DNA of 64,000 nucleotides from Streptomyces sp. yr375 (GTDB lineage Bacteria > Actinomycetota > Actinomycetes > Streptomycetales > Streptomycetaceae): the NCBI RefSeq assembly GCF_900110755.1, contig NZ_FOFF01000033.1:1-64000 (forward strand), read 5' to 3'. Positions 56,973 to 64,000 of this stretch are shown one piece after another. A program made the position numbers and the translations under genes. The notes below the pieces were generated by a model, which was not told where the DNA came from, made no database searches, and saw only the letters and a list, made by a program, of their open reading frames with translations. The first letter of the stretch is position 1; the number at the start of each line of letters is the position of its first letter.

Positions 56973-57761
56973 ATGGGTGGCGAGAGCACGACGCGTACGG
57001 CCCCGCACAGTGGCGGTGGCACCAGCAGTGGCCCGGTGGGCAGCCGGACCGGACAGCGACTGTCCGGCCTGGCCGTCGCACTGGGCCTCGTGCTGTTCCT
57101 CGGCGGGTTCGCCTGGGGGGCCCTGGTCTACCGGCCGTACACCGTGCCCACCAGCTCCATGAGCCCGACGATCGCCTCCGGTGACCGGGTGCTGGCGCAG
57201 CGGATCGACGGCGGCGAGGTGCGCCGCGGGGATGTCGTCGTCTTCAGCGACAAGACGTGGGTGAGCAACGCGCTCGTCGTCAAGCGGGTCGTCGCGGTCG
57301 GCGGCGACACGGTCTCCTGCTGCACCGACGGCAAGCTGACCGTCAACGGCAAGGAGATCGCGGAACCGTATCTGCCCGCGGGCAGCCTGGCCGAGATCAA
57401 GAACTTCCCGACCGTGAAGGTCCCCGACGGCAGGCTCTTCCTGCTCGGCGACGAGCGGCAGGGCTCCCTGGACTCCACCGCCCACCTCACGGACGCGGCG
57501 CAGGGCACGGTCGCGCGCAGCGCCGTCACGGCCCGCGTCGACGCCGTCGTCTACCCCATGAACGGCATGCTGAAGAGCCCCACCGGCTTCGAGACGCTCG
57601 GCGCCCTCTCCCAGCCGGGTCCGCTGCGCACGATCGGCGGGCTGATCATCGCCGGTGTCGTGCTGATCCTCGGCGGAGCCGCGTACGGCCCGATCGCCAA
57701 GCGGACGTCCGGCCGCCGTACCGGCACCCGCCCCCAGCCGGAGCCCGCCGGTGTCGGCTGA
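56973..57761 (+). CDS. sipZ: Type I signal peptidase SipZ
   Basis: A 262-residue signal peptidase I. Membrane helix LAVALGLVLFLGGFAWGALV, catalytic Ser62 in VPTSSMSPTIASGDRVLAQ, Lys104 in VVKRVVAVGGDTVSCC, and GDERQGSLDSTAHL where the usual His of GDHR is Glu. A C-terminal helix (IGGLIIAGVVLILGGAAYG) ends with basic residues. The NUDIX gene overlaps its 3' end by 11 nt. Confidence 0.92.
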   Translation: MGGESTTRTAPHSGGGTSSGPVGSRTGQRLSGLAVALGLVLFLGGFAWGALVYRPYTVPTSSMSPTIASGDRVLAQRIDGGEVRRGDVVVFSDKTWVSNALVVKRVVAVGGDTVSCCTDGKLTVNGKEIAEPYLPAGSLAEIKNFPTVKVPDGRLFLLGDERQGSLDSTAHLTDAAQGTVARSAVTARVDAVVYPMNGMLKSPTGFETLGALSQPGPLRTIGGLIIAGVVLILGGAAYGPIAKRTSGRRTGTRPQPEPAGVG

Positions 57762-58299
57762 GGCGGCGGACGGGCTGTCGGAGGTGCCGGCGGGCGGGGG
57801 CGTCGGCGCGTACGAGGGCGGGCTGCGCAAGGTCGCCCGGGTCGTCCTCCTCGACCCACAGGACCGCATCCTGCTGCTGCACGGCCATGAGCCGGACGAC
57901 CCGGCCGACGACTGGTGGTTCACGCCGGGCGGCGGTGTGGAGGGCGACGAGACCCGCGCGCAGGCCGCGCTGCGGGAACTCGCCGAGGAGACCGGCATCA
58001 CCGAGGTCGAACTCGGCCCGGTGCTGTGGCGGCGGAGGTGCTCGTTCCCGTTCGCGGGCCGCCGCTGGGACCAGGACGAGTGGTACTACCTGGCCCGGAC
58101 GACCGTGACCGCGACCCGGGCCACGGCGCTGACCGAGCTGGAGCGGCGCACTGTCGCCGGAGCGCGTTGGTGGACGTGTCGGGAACTGACCCAGGCACAT
58201 GAGACGGTGTATCCGACCAGACTCGCCGAGCTGCTGCGCACGCTGCTCGACGAAGGTCCCCCGGCAGGACCCGTAACCCTTGACACGGAAATCGTCTAG
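57751..58299 (+). CDS. NUDIX hydrolase
   Basis: A 182-residue NUDIX hydrolase cleaving a nucleoside diphosphate linked to an unknown moiety. The full Nudix box GGGVEGDETRAQAALREL, continuing AEETGI, is intact (about residues 67-90). The domain begins VARVVLLDPQDRILLLHGHE. It overlaps sipZ by 11 nt and is probably co-transcribed. In mycobacteria this slot between lepB and the DUF2469 gene holds rnhB, which is absent here. Confidence 0.9.
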   Translation: MSAEAADGLSEVPAGGGVGAYEGGLRKVARVVLLDPQDRILLLHGHEPDDPADDWWFTPGGGVEGDETRAQAALRELAEETGITEVELGPVLWRRRCSFPFAGRRWDQDEWYYLARTTVTATRATALTELERRTVAGARWWTCRELTQAHETVYPTRLAELLRTLLDEGPPAGPVTLDTEIV

Positions 58300-58355
58300 C
58301 GGCGCACGGGACTGGCGCACAATGGGGGGATCGCACGGCTGAAGGGGAACATGCC

Positions 58356-58664
58356 ATGAGCGCCGAGGACCTCGAGAAGTACGAGACCGAGATGGAGCTG
58401 AAGCTCTACCGGGAGTACCGCGATGTCGTCGGTCTGTTCAAATACGTGATCGAGACCGAGCGGCGCTTCTACCTCACCAACGACTACGAGATGCAGGTGC
58501 ACTCGGTCCAGGGCGAGGTGTTCTTCGAGGTGTCGATGGCCGACGCCTGGGTGTGGGACATGTACCGGCCGGCCCGGTTCGTGAAGCAGGTGAGGGTGCT
58601 CACGTTCAAGGACGTGAACATCGAGGAGCTGAACAAGAGCGATCTGGAGCTTCCGGGGAGCTGA
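58356..58664 (+). CDS. DUF2469 conserved actinobacterial protein
   Basis: A 102-residue acidic protein highly conserved in Actinobacteria (MSAEDLEKYETEMELKLYRE; then ETERRFYLTNDYEMQ). It belongs to the DUF2469 family, found beside rnhB/lepB or yraN in many actinobacteria, without known function. AAGGGGAAC precedes the ATG at 58356. A TTGACA near 58279 lacks a well-spaced -10 element. Confidence 0.92.
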   Translation: MSAEDLEKYETEMELKLYREYRDVVGLFKYVIETERRFYLTNDYEMQVHSVQGEVFFEVSMADAWVWDMYRPARFVKQVRVLTFKDVNIEELNKSDLELPGS

Positions 58665-58807
58665 TGTCGGTCGCCGGGGCCGGTGGCTCGGGCCGGTCGC
58701 CGTGCGCTCGTGTGGGTGACGGAGTTATCCACAGCCGCAGAGTTCTCCACCAAGATCCTTTACGTGGCGGCTGACGCGTGAACGTGGGTGCCGGAGGTGG
58801 TGCCCAC

Positions 58808-59227
58808 ATGAGCACGAACACGAACCCGAGCGCGGACGCGAACCCGAGCACGAAGACGAACGCGGATCTGGCCCGAGGCGCACTCGGGCGGTACGGCGAG
58901 GAGCTGGCCGCACGGCGGCTGGCCGAGGCCGGGATGACGGTCCTGGAGCGCAACTGGCGCTGCGGCAGGACCGGTGAGATCGACATCGTCGCGAGGGACG
59001 GCGACGTCCTGGTCGTCTGCGAGGTGAAGACCCGCAGGGGCGGCGGATACCAGCACCCGATGGCGGCGGTGACACCGGAGAAGGTCGAGCGCCTGCGCGG
59101 CCTCGCCGGGCGGTGGATCCAGGCGCACGGGGGAGCCCCGCCGGGCGGTGTCCGCATCGACCTGATCGGTGTCGTCCTGCCCCGGCGCGGCGCGGCCGTC
59201 GTCGAGCACGCGCGGGGGGTGGCCTGA
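58808..59227 (+). CDS. yraN: YraN/UPF0102 family putative endonuclease
   Basis: A 139-residue protein with a PD-(D/E)xK-type nuclease fold: LGRYGEELAARRLAEAGM, RTGEIDIVARDGDVLVV and CEVKTRRGGGY carry the acidic residues and Lys. It is consistently found with comM/dprA. The ATG at 58808 follows GGAGG at 10-nt spacing; an in-frame GTG at 58778 would add ten residues. comM starts 1 bp after the stop. Confidence 0.9.
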   Translation: MSTNTNPSADANPSTKTNADLARGALGRYGEELAARRLAEAGMTVLERNWRCGRTGEIDIVARDGDVLVVCEVKTRRGGGYQHPMAAVTPEKVERLRGLAGRWIQAHGGAPPGGVRIDLIGVVLPRRGAAVVEHARGVA

Positions 59228-59228
59228 G

Positions 59229-60854
59229 ATGGGCTTCGCGCGTACGTGCTCGGTGGCGCTGGTGGGCGTCGAGGGGGTCGTCGTCGAGGTGCAGGCCGAC
59301 CTCGAACCGGGAGTGGCGGCCTTCACGCTGGTGGGGCTGCCGGACAAGAGCCTGAGCGAGAGCCGCGACCGGGTGCGGGCGGCGGTGGTGAACTCGGGCG
59401 GCGAATGGCCGCAGAAGAAACTCACCGTCGGACTCAGCCCGGCCTCGGTGCCCAAAAGCGGCAGCGGCTTCGACCTGGCCATCGCCAGCGCGGTGCTCGG
59501 CGCGGCCGAGCGGATCGACCCGCGGGTGCTCGCCGACCTCGTGATGATCGGCGAACTGGGCCTGGACGGGCGGGTGCGCCCGGTCCGGGGCATCCTCCCC
59601 GCGGTGCTGGCCGCCGCCGAGGCCGGATACGAACAGGTGGTCGTGCCGGAGTGCGCCGCCGTCGAGGCGTCGCTCGTGCCGGGCATCTCCGTGCTCGCAG
59701 TGCGCAGCCTGCGGCAGTTGATCGCCGTCCTCGCCGACGAACCCGTCCCCGAGGAGGAGCCGGACGAGGTGGGCCGCCCGGATCCGCTCCTGTCCGGGCT
59801 GCGGATGCCCGGCACCGGCGCGGCCACCGGCATGCACGGCATGGGCGCCGCGCAGCAGGACCACGGGCACGACCTCGCGGACGTGGTCGGCCAGCGCTCG
59901 GCGCGCACCGCGGTGGAGGTCGCCGCGGCGGGCGGCCACCACCTGTTCCTGGAGGGTCCGCCAGGTGCGGGCAAGACGATGTTGGCGGAGCGGCTGTCGG
60001 CCGTGCTGCCCCGGCTGAGCCGGGAGGAGTCGTTGGAGGTCACGGCGGTGCACTCGGTGGCCGGGCTGCTGCCGCCCGGCAAGCCCCTCATCGACGTGCC
60101 CCCGTACTGCGCCCCGCACCACTCGGCGACGATGCAGTCGCTGGTCGGGGGCGGGGCGGGGTTCGCCCGGCCCGGTGCCGTCTCGCTGGCCCATCGGGGC
60201 GTGCTCTTCCTCGACGAGACCCCCGAGTTCGGCAGCCAGGCCCTCGACGCCCTGCGGCAGCCGCTGGAAGCGGGGCACGTGGTGATCGCGCGCAGTGCGG
60301 GGGTGGTGCGGTTCCCGGCGCGGTTCCTGATGGTGCTGGCGGCCAACCCGTGCCCCTGCGGCCGGTTCTCGCAGCGGGACGCCGCCTGCGAGTGCCTGCC
60401 CTCGGTGATCCGCCGCTACCAGGCGCGGCTCTCCGGCCCGCTGCTCGACCGGGTCGACCTGCGGGTCGAGGTTGATCCGGTCGGCCGGGCCGAGCTGGCG
60501 CACCGCGGTCCCGGGGGCGATTCCACGGCGACCGTCGCCGACCGGGTCCGGGCCGCCCGGGAACGCGCGGCGGCCCGGCTCGCGGGCACCGGGTGGCGGA
60601 CCAACAGCGAGATCCCCGGCCGTGAGCTGCGCAACCGCTGGCATGCCGGGATCGGCGCCATGGACGAGGCGGAGCGCAGCCTCGAACGCGGGCTGCTGAC
60701 CGCCCGAGGCCTCGACCGGGTGCTGCGCGTCGCCTGGACCGTCGCCGACCTGGTCGGCCACGACCGGCCCGACGCCATGGACGTGGCCCTGGCCCTGCAA
60801 CTGCGCACGGGGGTGCCGCGCGGGGTGCCGATGGCCCTCGGAGCCCTGACGTGA
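59229..60854 (+). CDS. comM: ComM-type Mg chelatase-like AAA+ helicase
   Basis: A 541-residue protein: an N-terminal Lon-like substrate domain (LVGLPDKSLSESRDRVRAAV), then an AAA+ module with LEGPPGAGKTMLAERL (near residue 241) and VLFLDETPEFGSQALDALRQ, and a zinc-binding CPCGRFSQRDAACEC. ComM is a branch-migration helicase promoting integration of incoming DNA. It sits between yraN and dprA and overlaps dprA by 4 nt (GTGA). Confidence 0.93.
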   Translation: MGFARTCSVALVGVEGVVVEVQADLEPGVAAFTLVGLPDKSLSESRDRVRAAVVNSGGEWPQKKLTVGLSPASVPKSGSGFDLAIASAVLGAAERIDPRVLADLVMIGELGLDGRVRPVRGILPAVLAAAEAGYEQVVVPECAAVEASLVPGISVLAVRSLRQLIAVLADEPVPEEEPDEVGRPDPLLSGLRMPGTGAATGMHGMGAAQQDHGHDLADVVGQRSARTAVEVAAAGGHHLFLEGPPGAGKTMLAERLSAVLPRLSREESLEVTAVHSVAGLLPPGKPLIDVPPYCAPHHSATMQSLVGGGAGFARPGAVSLAHRGVLFLDETPEFGSQALDALRQPLEAGHVVIARSAGVVRFPARFLMVLAANPCPCGRFSQRDAACECLPSVIRRYQARLSGPLLDRVDLRVEVDPVGRAELAHRGPGGDSTATVADRVRAARERAAARLAGTGWRTNSEIPGRELRNRWHAGIGAMDEAERSLERGLLTARGLDRVLRVAWTVADLVGHDRPDAMDVALALQLRTGVPRGVPMALGALT

Positions 60855-62011
60855 ACGGCGGCGGCGACCTTGCCGACGAGCGGCTCGCCCGGGTCTTCCT
60901 CGGGCGGGTCATCGAGCCCGGCGACGAGGTGGGCGGGCAGTGGGTGCGGGAGCGGGGCGTGCCGGAGGTGGTGCGGCGGCTGTCGGGCGTCGGGGAGCCG
61001 CTGCACGGGGTGACCGCGCGGCGGTGGGCCGGGCTGCGGGCACGCGCCGCCCTGGCCGAGCCGGAACGGGATCTGGCCGTCGCGGCGGCGGCCGGGGTGC
61101 GGTTCGTGTGCCCGGGGGACGCCGAGTGGCCGGGCACGCTGGACGAGCTGGGGGACGCCCGGCCGCTGGGGCTCTGGGTGCGGGGGCGGCCCAGTCTGCG
61201 GATGTGGGCGCTGCGGTCGGTCGCCGTCGTCGGCGCCCGCGCCTGCACCCAGTACGGCGCACACATGGCCGCCGCCCTCGCCTGCGGCCTCGCCGAACGG
61301 GGGTGGGTGGTGGTCTCCGGCGGGGCCTACGGCATCGACGGGGCCGCCCACCGGGGCGCCCTCGGCGCGGGCGGCGCCACCGTCGCCGTCCTCGCCTGCG
61401 GGGTCGATCGGCCCTACCCGCGCGGCCACACCCAGTTGATCAACCGGATCGCCGAACAGGGCCTGGTGGTCGGGGAGTTGCCGCCCGGCGATCATCCGAC
61501 GCCGAGCAGGTTCATCCTGCGGAACCGGGTGATCGCCGCCCTCACCCGGGGCACGGTCGTCGTCGAGGCGGCGTACCGCAGCGGTTCGCTGGTCACCGCG
61601 CGGGCGGCGCAGCGGTTGGGGCGGCACACGATGGGGGTGCCCGGGCCGGCCACAAGTGGCCTCTCCACCGGTGTGCACGAGCTGCTGCGCGGCGAAGCCG
61701 TGCTGGTCACCGACGCCGCGGAGGTCGTCGAACTGGTCGGTGACATGGGCGAGCTGGCCCCGGACCGGCGCGGGCCGGTGCTGCCGCGCGACCTGCTGGA
61801 GCCGGCCGCCCGGCGCGTCCTGGCCGCGCTCCCCGCCCGCAGACCCGCGACGGCCGACGAGGTCGCCCGCGAGGCCCGCACCACACCGGACGACGCCATC
61901 GCGAGACTGTACGAACTCGACGCGCTCGGTTACGTCGAACGACACGGCGACGGCTGGAAGTTGACACGCCAGGCGATGGTCTCCGTTCGAGAAGGCCGCC
62001 GCCCGTGTTGA
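60851..62011 (+). CDS. dprA: DNA processing protein DprA (Smf)
   Basis: A 386-residue DprA, loading RecA on single-stranded DNA in natural transformation. The extended Rossmann fold has VVGARACTQYGAHMAAAL and VVSGGAYGIDGAAHRGAL, then GTVVVEAAYRSGSLVTARAA. A C-terminal winged helix (ARRVLAALPARRPATADEVA) completes it. Translationally coupled to comM. Natural competence is not classical in Streptomyces, so the role may lie in recombination. Confidence 0.94.
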   Translation: MNGGGDLADERLARVFLGRVIEPGDEVGGQWVRERGVPEVVRRLSGVGEPLHGVTARRWAGLRARAALAEPERDLAVAAAAGVRFVCPGDAEWPGTLDELGDARPLGLWVRGRPSLRMWALRSVAVVGARACTQYGAHMAAALACGLAERGWVVVSGGAYGIDGAAHRGALGAGGATVAVLACGVDRPYPRGHTQLINRIAEQGLVVGELPPGDHPTPSRFILRNRVIAALTRGTVVVEAAYRSGSLVTARAAQRLGRHTMGVPGPATSGLSTGVHELLRGEAVLVTDAAEVVELVGDMGELAPDRRGPVLPRDLLEPAARRVLAALPARRPATADEVAREARTTPDDAIARLYELDALGYVERHGDGWKLTRQAMVSVREGRRPC

Positions 62012-62022
62012 CCCAGGGTGTT
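62008..62022. promoter_or_regulatory. BldD-like box upstream of whiG
   Basis: TTGACCCAGGGTGTT matches 8 of 9 fixed positions of the BldD consensus NTNACNC(A/T)GNGTNAN. It overlaps the dprA stop and is 254 bp before the whiG ATG. A second TTGACCCA lies at about 62065. whiG is, as I recall, a reported BldD target. The rest of 62012-62275 shows no gene. Confidence 0.55.
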
Positions 62023-62275
62023 CGGCCGTCCGGGGGAACGCCGAAAGCCTTGGGAATTCCGGCAGTTGACCCATCCCGGTGATCACCCACAGCGATCGCC
62101 GTGACCCCGGAGTGCGTCCAGCGGAACGTATCTGCGTACCGGTCCCGCCACGCCCTTCGCGCACCGCGACACTCCAGTCACGCTACGCTCACGAGGATTC
62201 CGGCACAGACCGGCACCTCTGCACCACGCGGTACCCACCTCGCACACTTCACGGCAGAACGGCACAAGGCGACGA

Positions 62276-63118
62276 ATGCCCCAGCACACCTCCGGGTCCG
62301 ACCGGGCGGCGATCCCCCCAGCAGCCCGCGACGGTGGCAGCGTGCGGCCGCCCGCTCCCTCGACGCTCGACGAGCTGTGGCGGTCGTACAAGGCGACGGG
62401 GGACGAGCGGCTGCGGGAGCAGTTGATCCTGCACTACTCGCCGCTGGTGAAGTACGTGGCGGGACGCGTCAGCGTCGGGCTGCCGCCCAACGTGGAGCAG
62501 GCCGACTTCGTGTCCTCCGGGGTCTTCGGGCTGATCGACGCGATCGAGAAGTTCGACATCGACCGGGAGATCAAGTTCGAGACGTACGCGATCACCCGGA
62601 TCCGGGGCGCGATGATCGACGAGCTGCGGGCGCTGGACTGGATCCCGCGCTCCGTGCGGCAGAAGGCGCGCAACGTCGAGCGGGCCTACGCCACGCTGGA
62701 GGCCAGGCTGCGGCGGACGCCGACGGAGTGCGAGGTGGCCGCCGAGCTGGGCATCGCGGTGGACGAACTGCACGCCGTGTTCAGCCAGTTGTCGCTGGCC
62801 AACGTGGTGGCGCTGGAGGAGCTGCTGCATGTCGGGGGTGAGGGCGGCGACCGGCTGAGCCTGATGGACACCCTCGAGGACACCGCCGCCGACAATCCCG
62901 TCGAGGTGGCCGAGGACCGGGAGCTCAGGCGGTTCCTGGCGCGGGCGATCAACACGCTGCCCGACCGGGAGAAGACGGTCGTCACGCTCTACTACTACGA
63001 GGGCCTGACGCTCGCCGAGATCGGGAACGTGCTGGGCGTGACCGAGAGCAGGGTCAGCCAGATCCACACCAAGTCCGTGCTCCAGTTGCGCGCGAAGCTC
63101 GCGAGCTTCGGCCGCTGA
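62276..63118 (+). CDS. whiG: RNA polymerase sigma factor WhiG
   Basis: A 280-residue sigma factor of the FliA/motility type. Region 2 (LVKYVAGRVSVGLPPNVEQA, DREIKFETYAITRIRGAMID) and region 4 (LPDREKTVVTLYYYEGLTLA, GVTESRVSQIHTKSV) are intact. WhiG directs the switch from aerial growth to sporulation in Streptomyces, activating whiH and whiI, and is held by RsiG with c-di-GMP. AAGG lies 7 nt before the ATG at 62276. The upstream BldD-like box fits repression during vegetative growth. Confidence 0.97.
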   Translation: MPQHTSGSDRAAIPPAARDGGSVRPPAPSTLDELWRSYKATGDERLREQLILHYSPLVKYVAGRVSVGLPPNVEQADFVSSGVFGLIDAIEKFDIDREIKFETYAITRIRGAMIDELRALDWIPRSVRQKARNVERAYATLEARLRRTPTECEVAAELGIAVDELHAVFSQLSLANVVALEELLHVGGEGGDRLSLMDTLEDTAADNPVEVAEDRELRRFLARAINTLPDREKTVVTLYYYEGLTLAEIGNVLGVTESRVSQIHTKSVLQLRAKLASFGR

Positions 63119-63120
63119 CG

Positions 63121-63170
63121 GGCCGGGTGAGGGTCGGGTGAGGGTCGGGTGAGGGCCGGGTTCGGGCCGG
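63121..63170. repeat. 11-bp G-rich tandem repeat after whiG
   Basis: Units GGCCGGGTGAG, GGTCGGGTGAG, GGTCGGGTGAG, GGCCGGGTTCG and a partial GGCCGG run head to tail from 2 bp after the whiG stop. Regular GGG runs give G-quadruplex potential on the plus strand. Confidence 0.75.
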
Positions 63171-63223
63171 AATAGGGGCTGGATCACTCCCGTCGGAGGT
63201 GGCGCGTCCGTAGAGTGGGCGAC

Positions 63224-63805
63224 GTGCCAAGGATTCGAGCGGCCTCCGTGGCCGAGCACCGGTCGATGCAGCGTGCCGCCCTGCTGGACGCGGCGCGCTC
63301 CCTGTTGTCCGAGGGCGGGACGGAGGCGTTGACCTTCCCGGCCCTCGCCGAGCGGACGGGCCTCGCGCGCTCGTCCGTGTACGAGTACTTCCGGTCGCGG
63401 GCCGCCGTGGTCGAGGAGCTGTGCGAGGTCGACTTCCCGGTCTGGGCGGCCGAGGTCGAGACGGCCATGGCCGCCGCCGACGGGGCGGAGGCCAAGGTCG
63501 AGGCGTATGTGCGGCGGCAGCTCGCGCTGGTGGGCGACCGCCGGCACCGGGCCGTCGTGGCGATCTCGGCGAGCGAGCTGGACGCGGGCGCCCGGGAGAA
63601 GATCCGGGCGGCGCACGGCGGGCTCGTGACGATGATCGGGGAGGCCCTGGCGGAGCTCGGGCACACCGAGCCCCGGCTCGCGGCGATGCTGCTCCAGGGC
63701 GTCGTGGACGCGGCGGTGCGGCGGATCGAGCTGGGAGCCGCGGAGGACCCTTCGGCGATCACGGACGCGGCGGTGCGGATGGTGCTGCGGGGCGTGCGCG
63801 GCTGA
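63224..63805 (+). CDS. TetR-family transcriptional regulator
   Basis: A 193-residue TetR-type regulator. The N-terminal helix-turn-helix is ALTFPALAERTGLARSSVYEYF (about residues 32-53, written here in part), followed by an all-helical ligand domain. The GTG at 63224 (VPRIRAASVAEHR) follows GAGTGGG; an in-frame GTG at 63215 would add three residues. It lies 105 bp after whiG and converges on the M23 gene. Ligand unknown. Confidence 0.87.
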   Translation: MPRIRAASVAEHRSMQRAALLDAARSLLSEGGTEALTFPALAERTGLARSSVYEYFRSRAAVVEELCEVDFPVWAAEVETAMAAADGAEAKVEAYVRRQLALVGDRRHRAVVAISASELDAGAREKIRAAHGGLVTMIGEALAELGHTEPRLAAMLLQGVVDAAVRRIELGAAEDPSAITDAAVRMVLRGVRG

Positions 63806-63806
63806 G

Positions 63807-64000
63807 TCACGCCGCCGGGAGCCGCGGCAGCGGCACACCGAGCACCGGCAGCAGCCGGGACGGGCCCCTCCGCAGGAGCCACGGAGGCAGCAGCGACAGC
63901 GGGTCCAGGTAGGCGTCGCCTCTCAGCAGCCCCCAGTGCAGACACGTCCCCGCGCAGTGCCCGCCCGTCGGCTCCACCGTGCCGACGAACTGACCCGGAG
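63807..64000 (-). CDS. M23-family peptidase, C-terminal fragment (cut by window edge)
   Basis: The last 63 residues of a gene running in from beyond position 64000. GTVEPTGGHCAGTCLHWGLL continuing to RGDAYLDPLSLL is the typical C-terminal end of LytM/M23 domains, with HWG carrying the final zinc-ligand region. Its stop lies one base past the TetR stop. The N terminus, signal peptide and first zinc ligands are outside the window. Confidence 0.8.
   Translation of the reverse strand, partial: PGQFVGTVEPTGGHCAGTCLHWGLLRGDAYLDPLSLLPPWLLRRGPSRLLPVLGVPLPRLPAA

Noticed and set aside
62101..62841. Open frame starting upstream of whiG
   Set aside because: It overlaps whiG in another frame, has no ribosome binding site, and its translation lacks domain features.

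Overview
The window is chromosomal core sequence from a Streptomyces. The base composition is very G+C-rich with strong third-position GC bias. The gene content includes whiG, nsdA, hupS, ndgR, glcP and four consecutive signal peptidase I genes. The order sepIVA-yceD-rpmF-rnc-mutM-smc-ftsY-amtB-glnK-glnD-ffh-rpsP-khpA-rimM-trmD-rplS-lepB follows the conserved actinobacterial arrangement also known from mycobacteria. I did not see a complete insertion sequence, prophage or CRISPR array. Base positions are read directly; product names rest on recognising families by eye.

Layout. 1-3.3 kb: tRNA-Glu(CTC), the IclR regulator ndgR divergent from leuCD. 3.5-8.7 kb: a small unknown protein, the sporulation-type nucleoid protein HupS, cofC (F420 synthesis), then plsC-type acyltransferase-gpsA-ddl (phospholipid and peptidoglycan precursors). 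8.8-13.7 kb: a DUF3515 lipoprotein, an Lrp-type ligand-binding protein, thiL-thiD, rpmB with a structured leader, and a FakA/YloV-like protein. 13.8-18.7 kb: a minus-strand pair encoding an HSP90-family ATPase and a 991-residue TPR protein, wedged between the fakA-like gene and recG. 18.8-26.2 kb: recG, rsmD, coaD, sepIVA, yceD (DUF177), rpmF, rnc, mutM. 26.2-29.6 kb: an accessory-looking stretch with HxlR regulator/WrbA-like flavodoxin, a membrane-anchored CAP-domain protein, acylphosphatase and a tiny coiled-coil protein. 29.9-38.2 kb: smc, glcP, a luciferase-like monooxygenase, ftsY, and a stand-alone primase-polymerase-like domain. 38.7-46.3 kb: nsdA, the nitrogen operon amtB-glnK-glnD, and ffh. 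46.4-51.3 kb: an FtsH paralogue, a lipoprotein, a methyltransferase, and an orphan SprT-like protein. 51.5-58.7 kb: rpsP-khpA-rimM-trmD-rplS, sipW-sipX-sipY-sipZ, NUDIX, DUF2469. 58.8-64 kb: yraN-comM-dprA, whiG, a TetR regulator and the end of an M23 peptidase gene.

How the genes work together. Several genes serve co-translational export: ffh and ftsY (SRP pathway), the four signal peptidases, FtsH. Others serve ribosome and RNA maturation (L28, L32, L19, S16, RimM, TrmD, RsmD, RNase III, YceD, KhpA), chromosome handling (SMC, HupS, RecG, MutM, DprA, ComM) and nitrogen sensing (AmtB-GlnK-GlnD, with a plausible GlnR box upstream). Three loci tie to Streptomyces development: hupS, nsdA and whiG. 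whiG and nsdA each have a BldD-like site upstream. Many genes are translationally coupled through GTGA/ATGA overlaps. Another set has a TANNNT-type -10 element 6-9 nt before an ATG with no Shine-Dalgarno sequence, suggesting leaderless mRNAs.

The most distinctive items are the HSP90-TPR pair, the nested inverted repeats in the rpmB leader, the palindromic HxlR operator, the SprT-like protein with its coupled upstream ORF, the sipX/sipY overlap, and short tandem repeats next to rnc and whiG.
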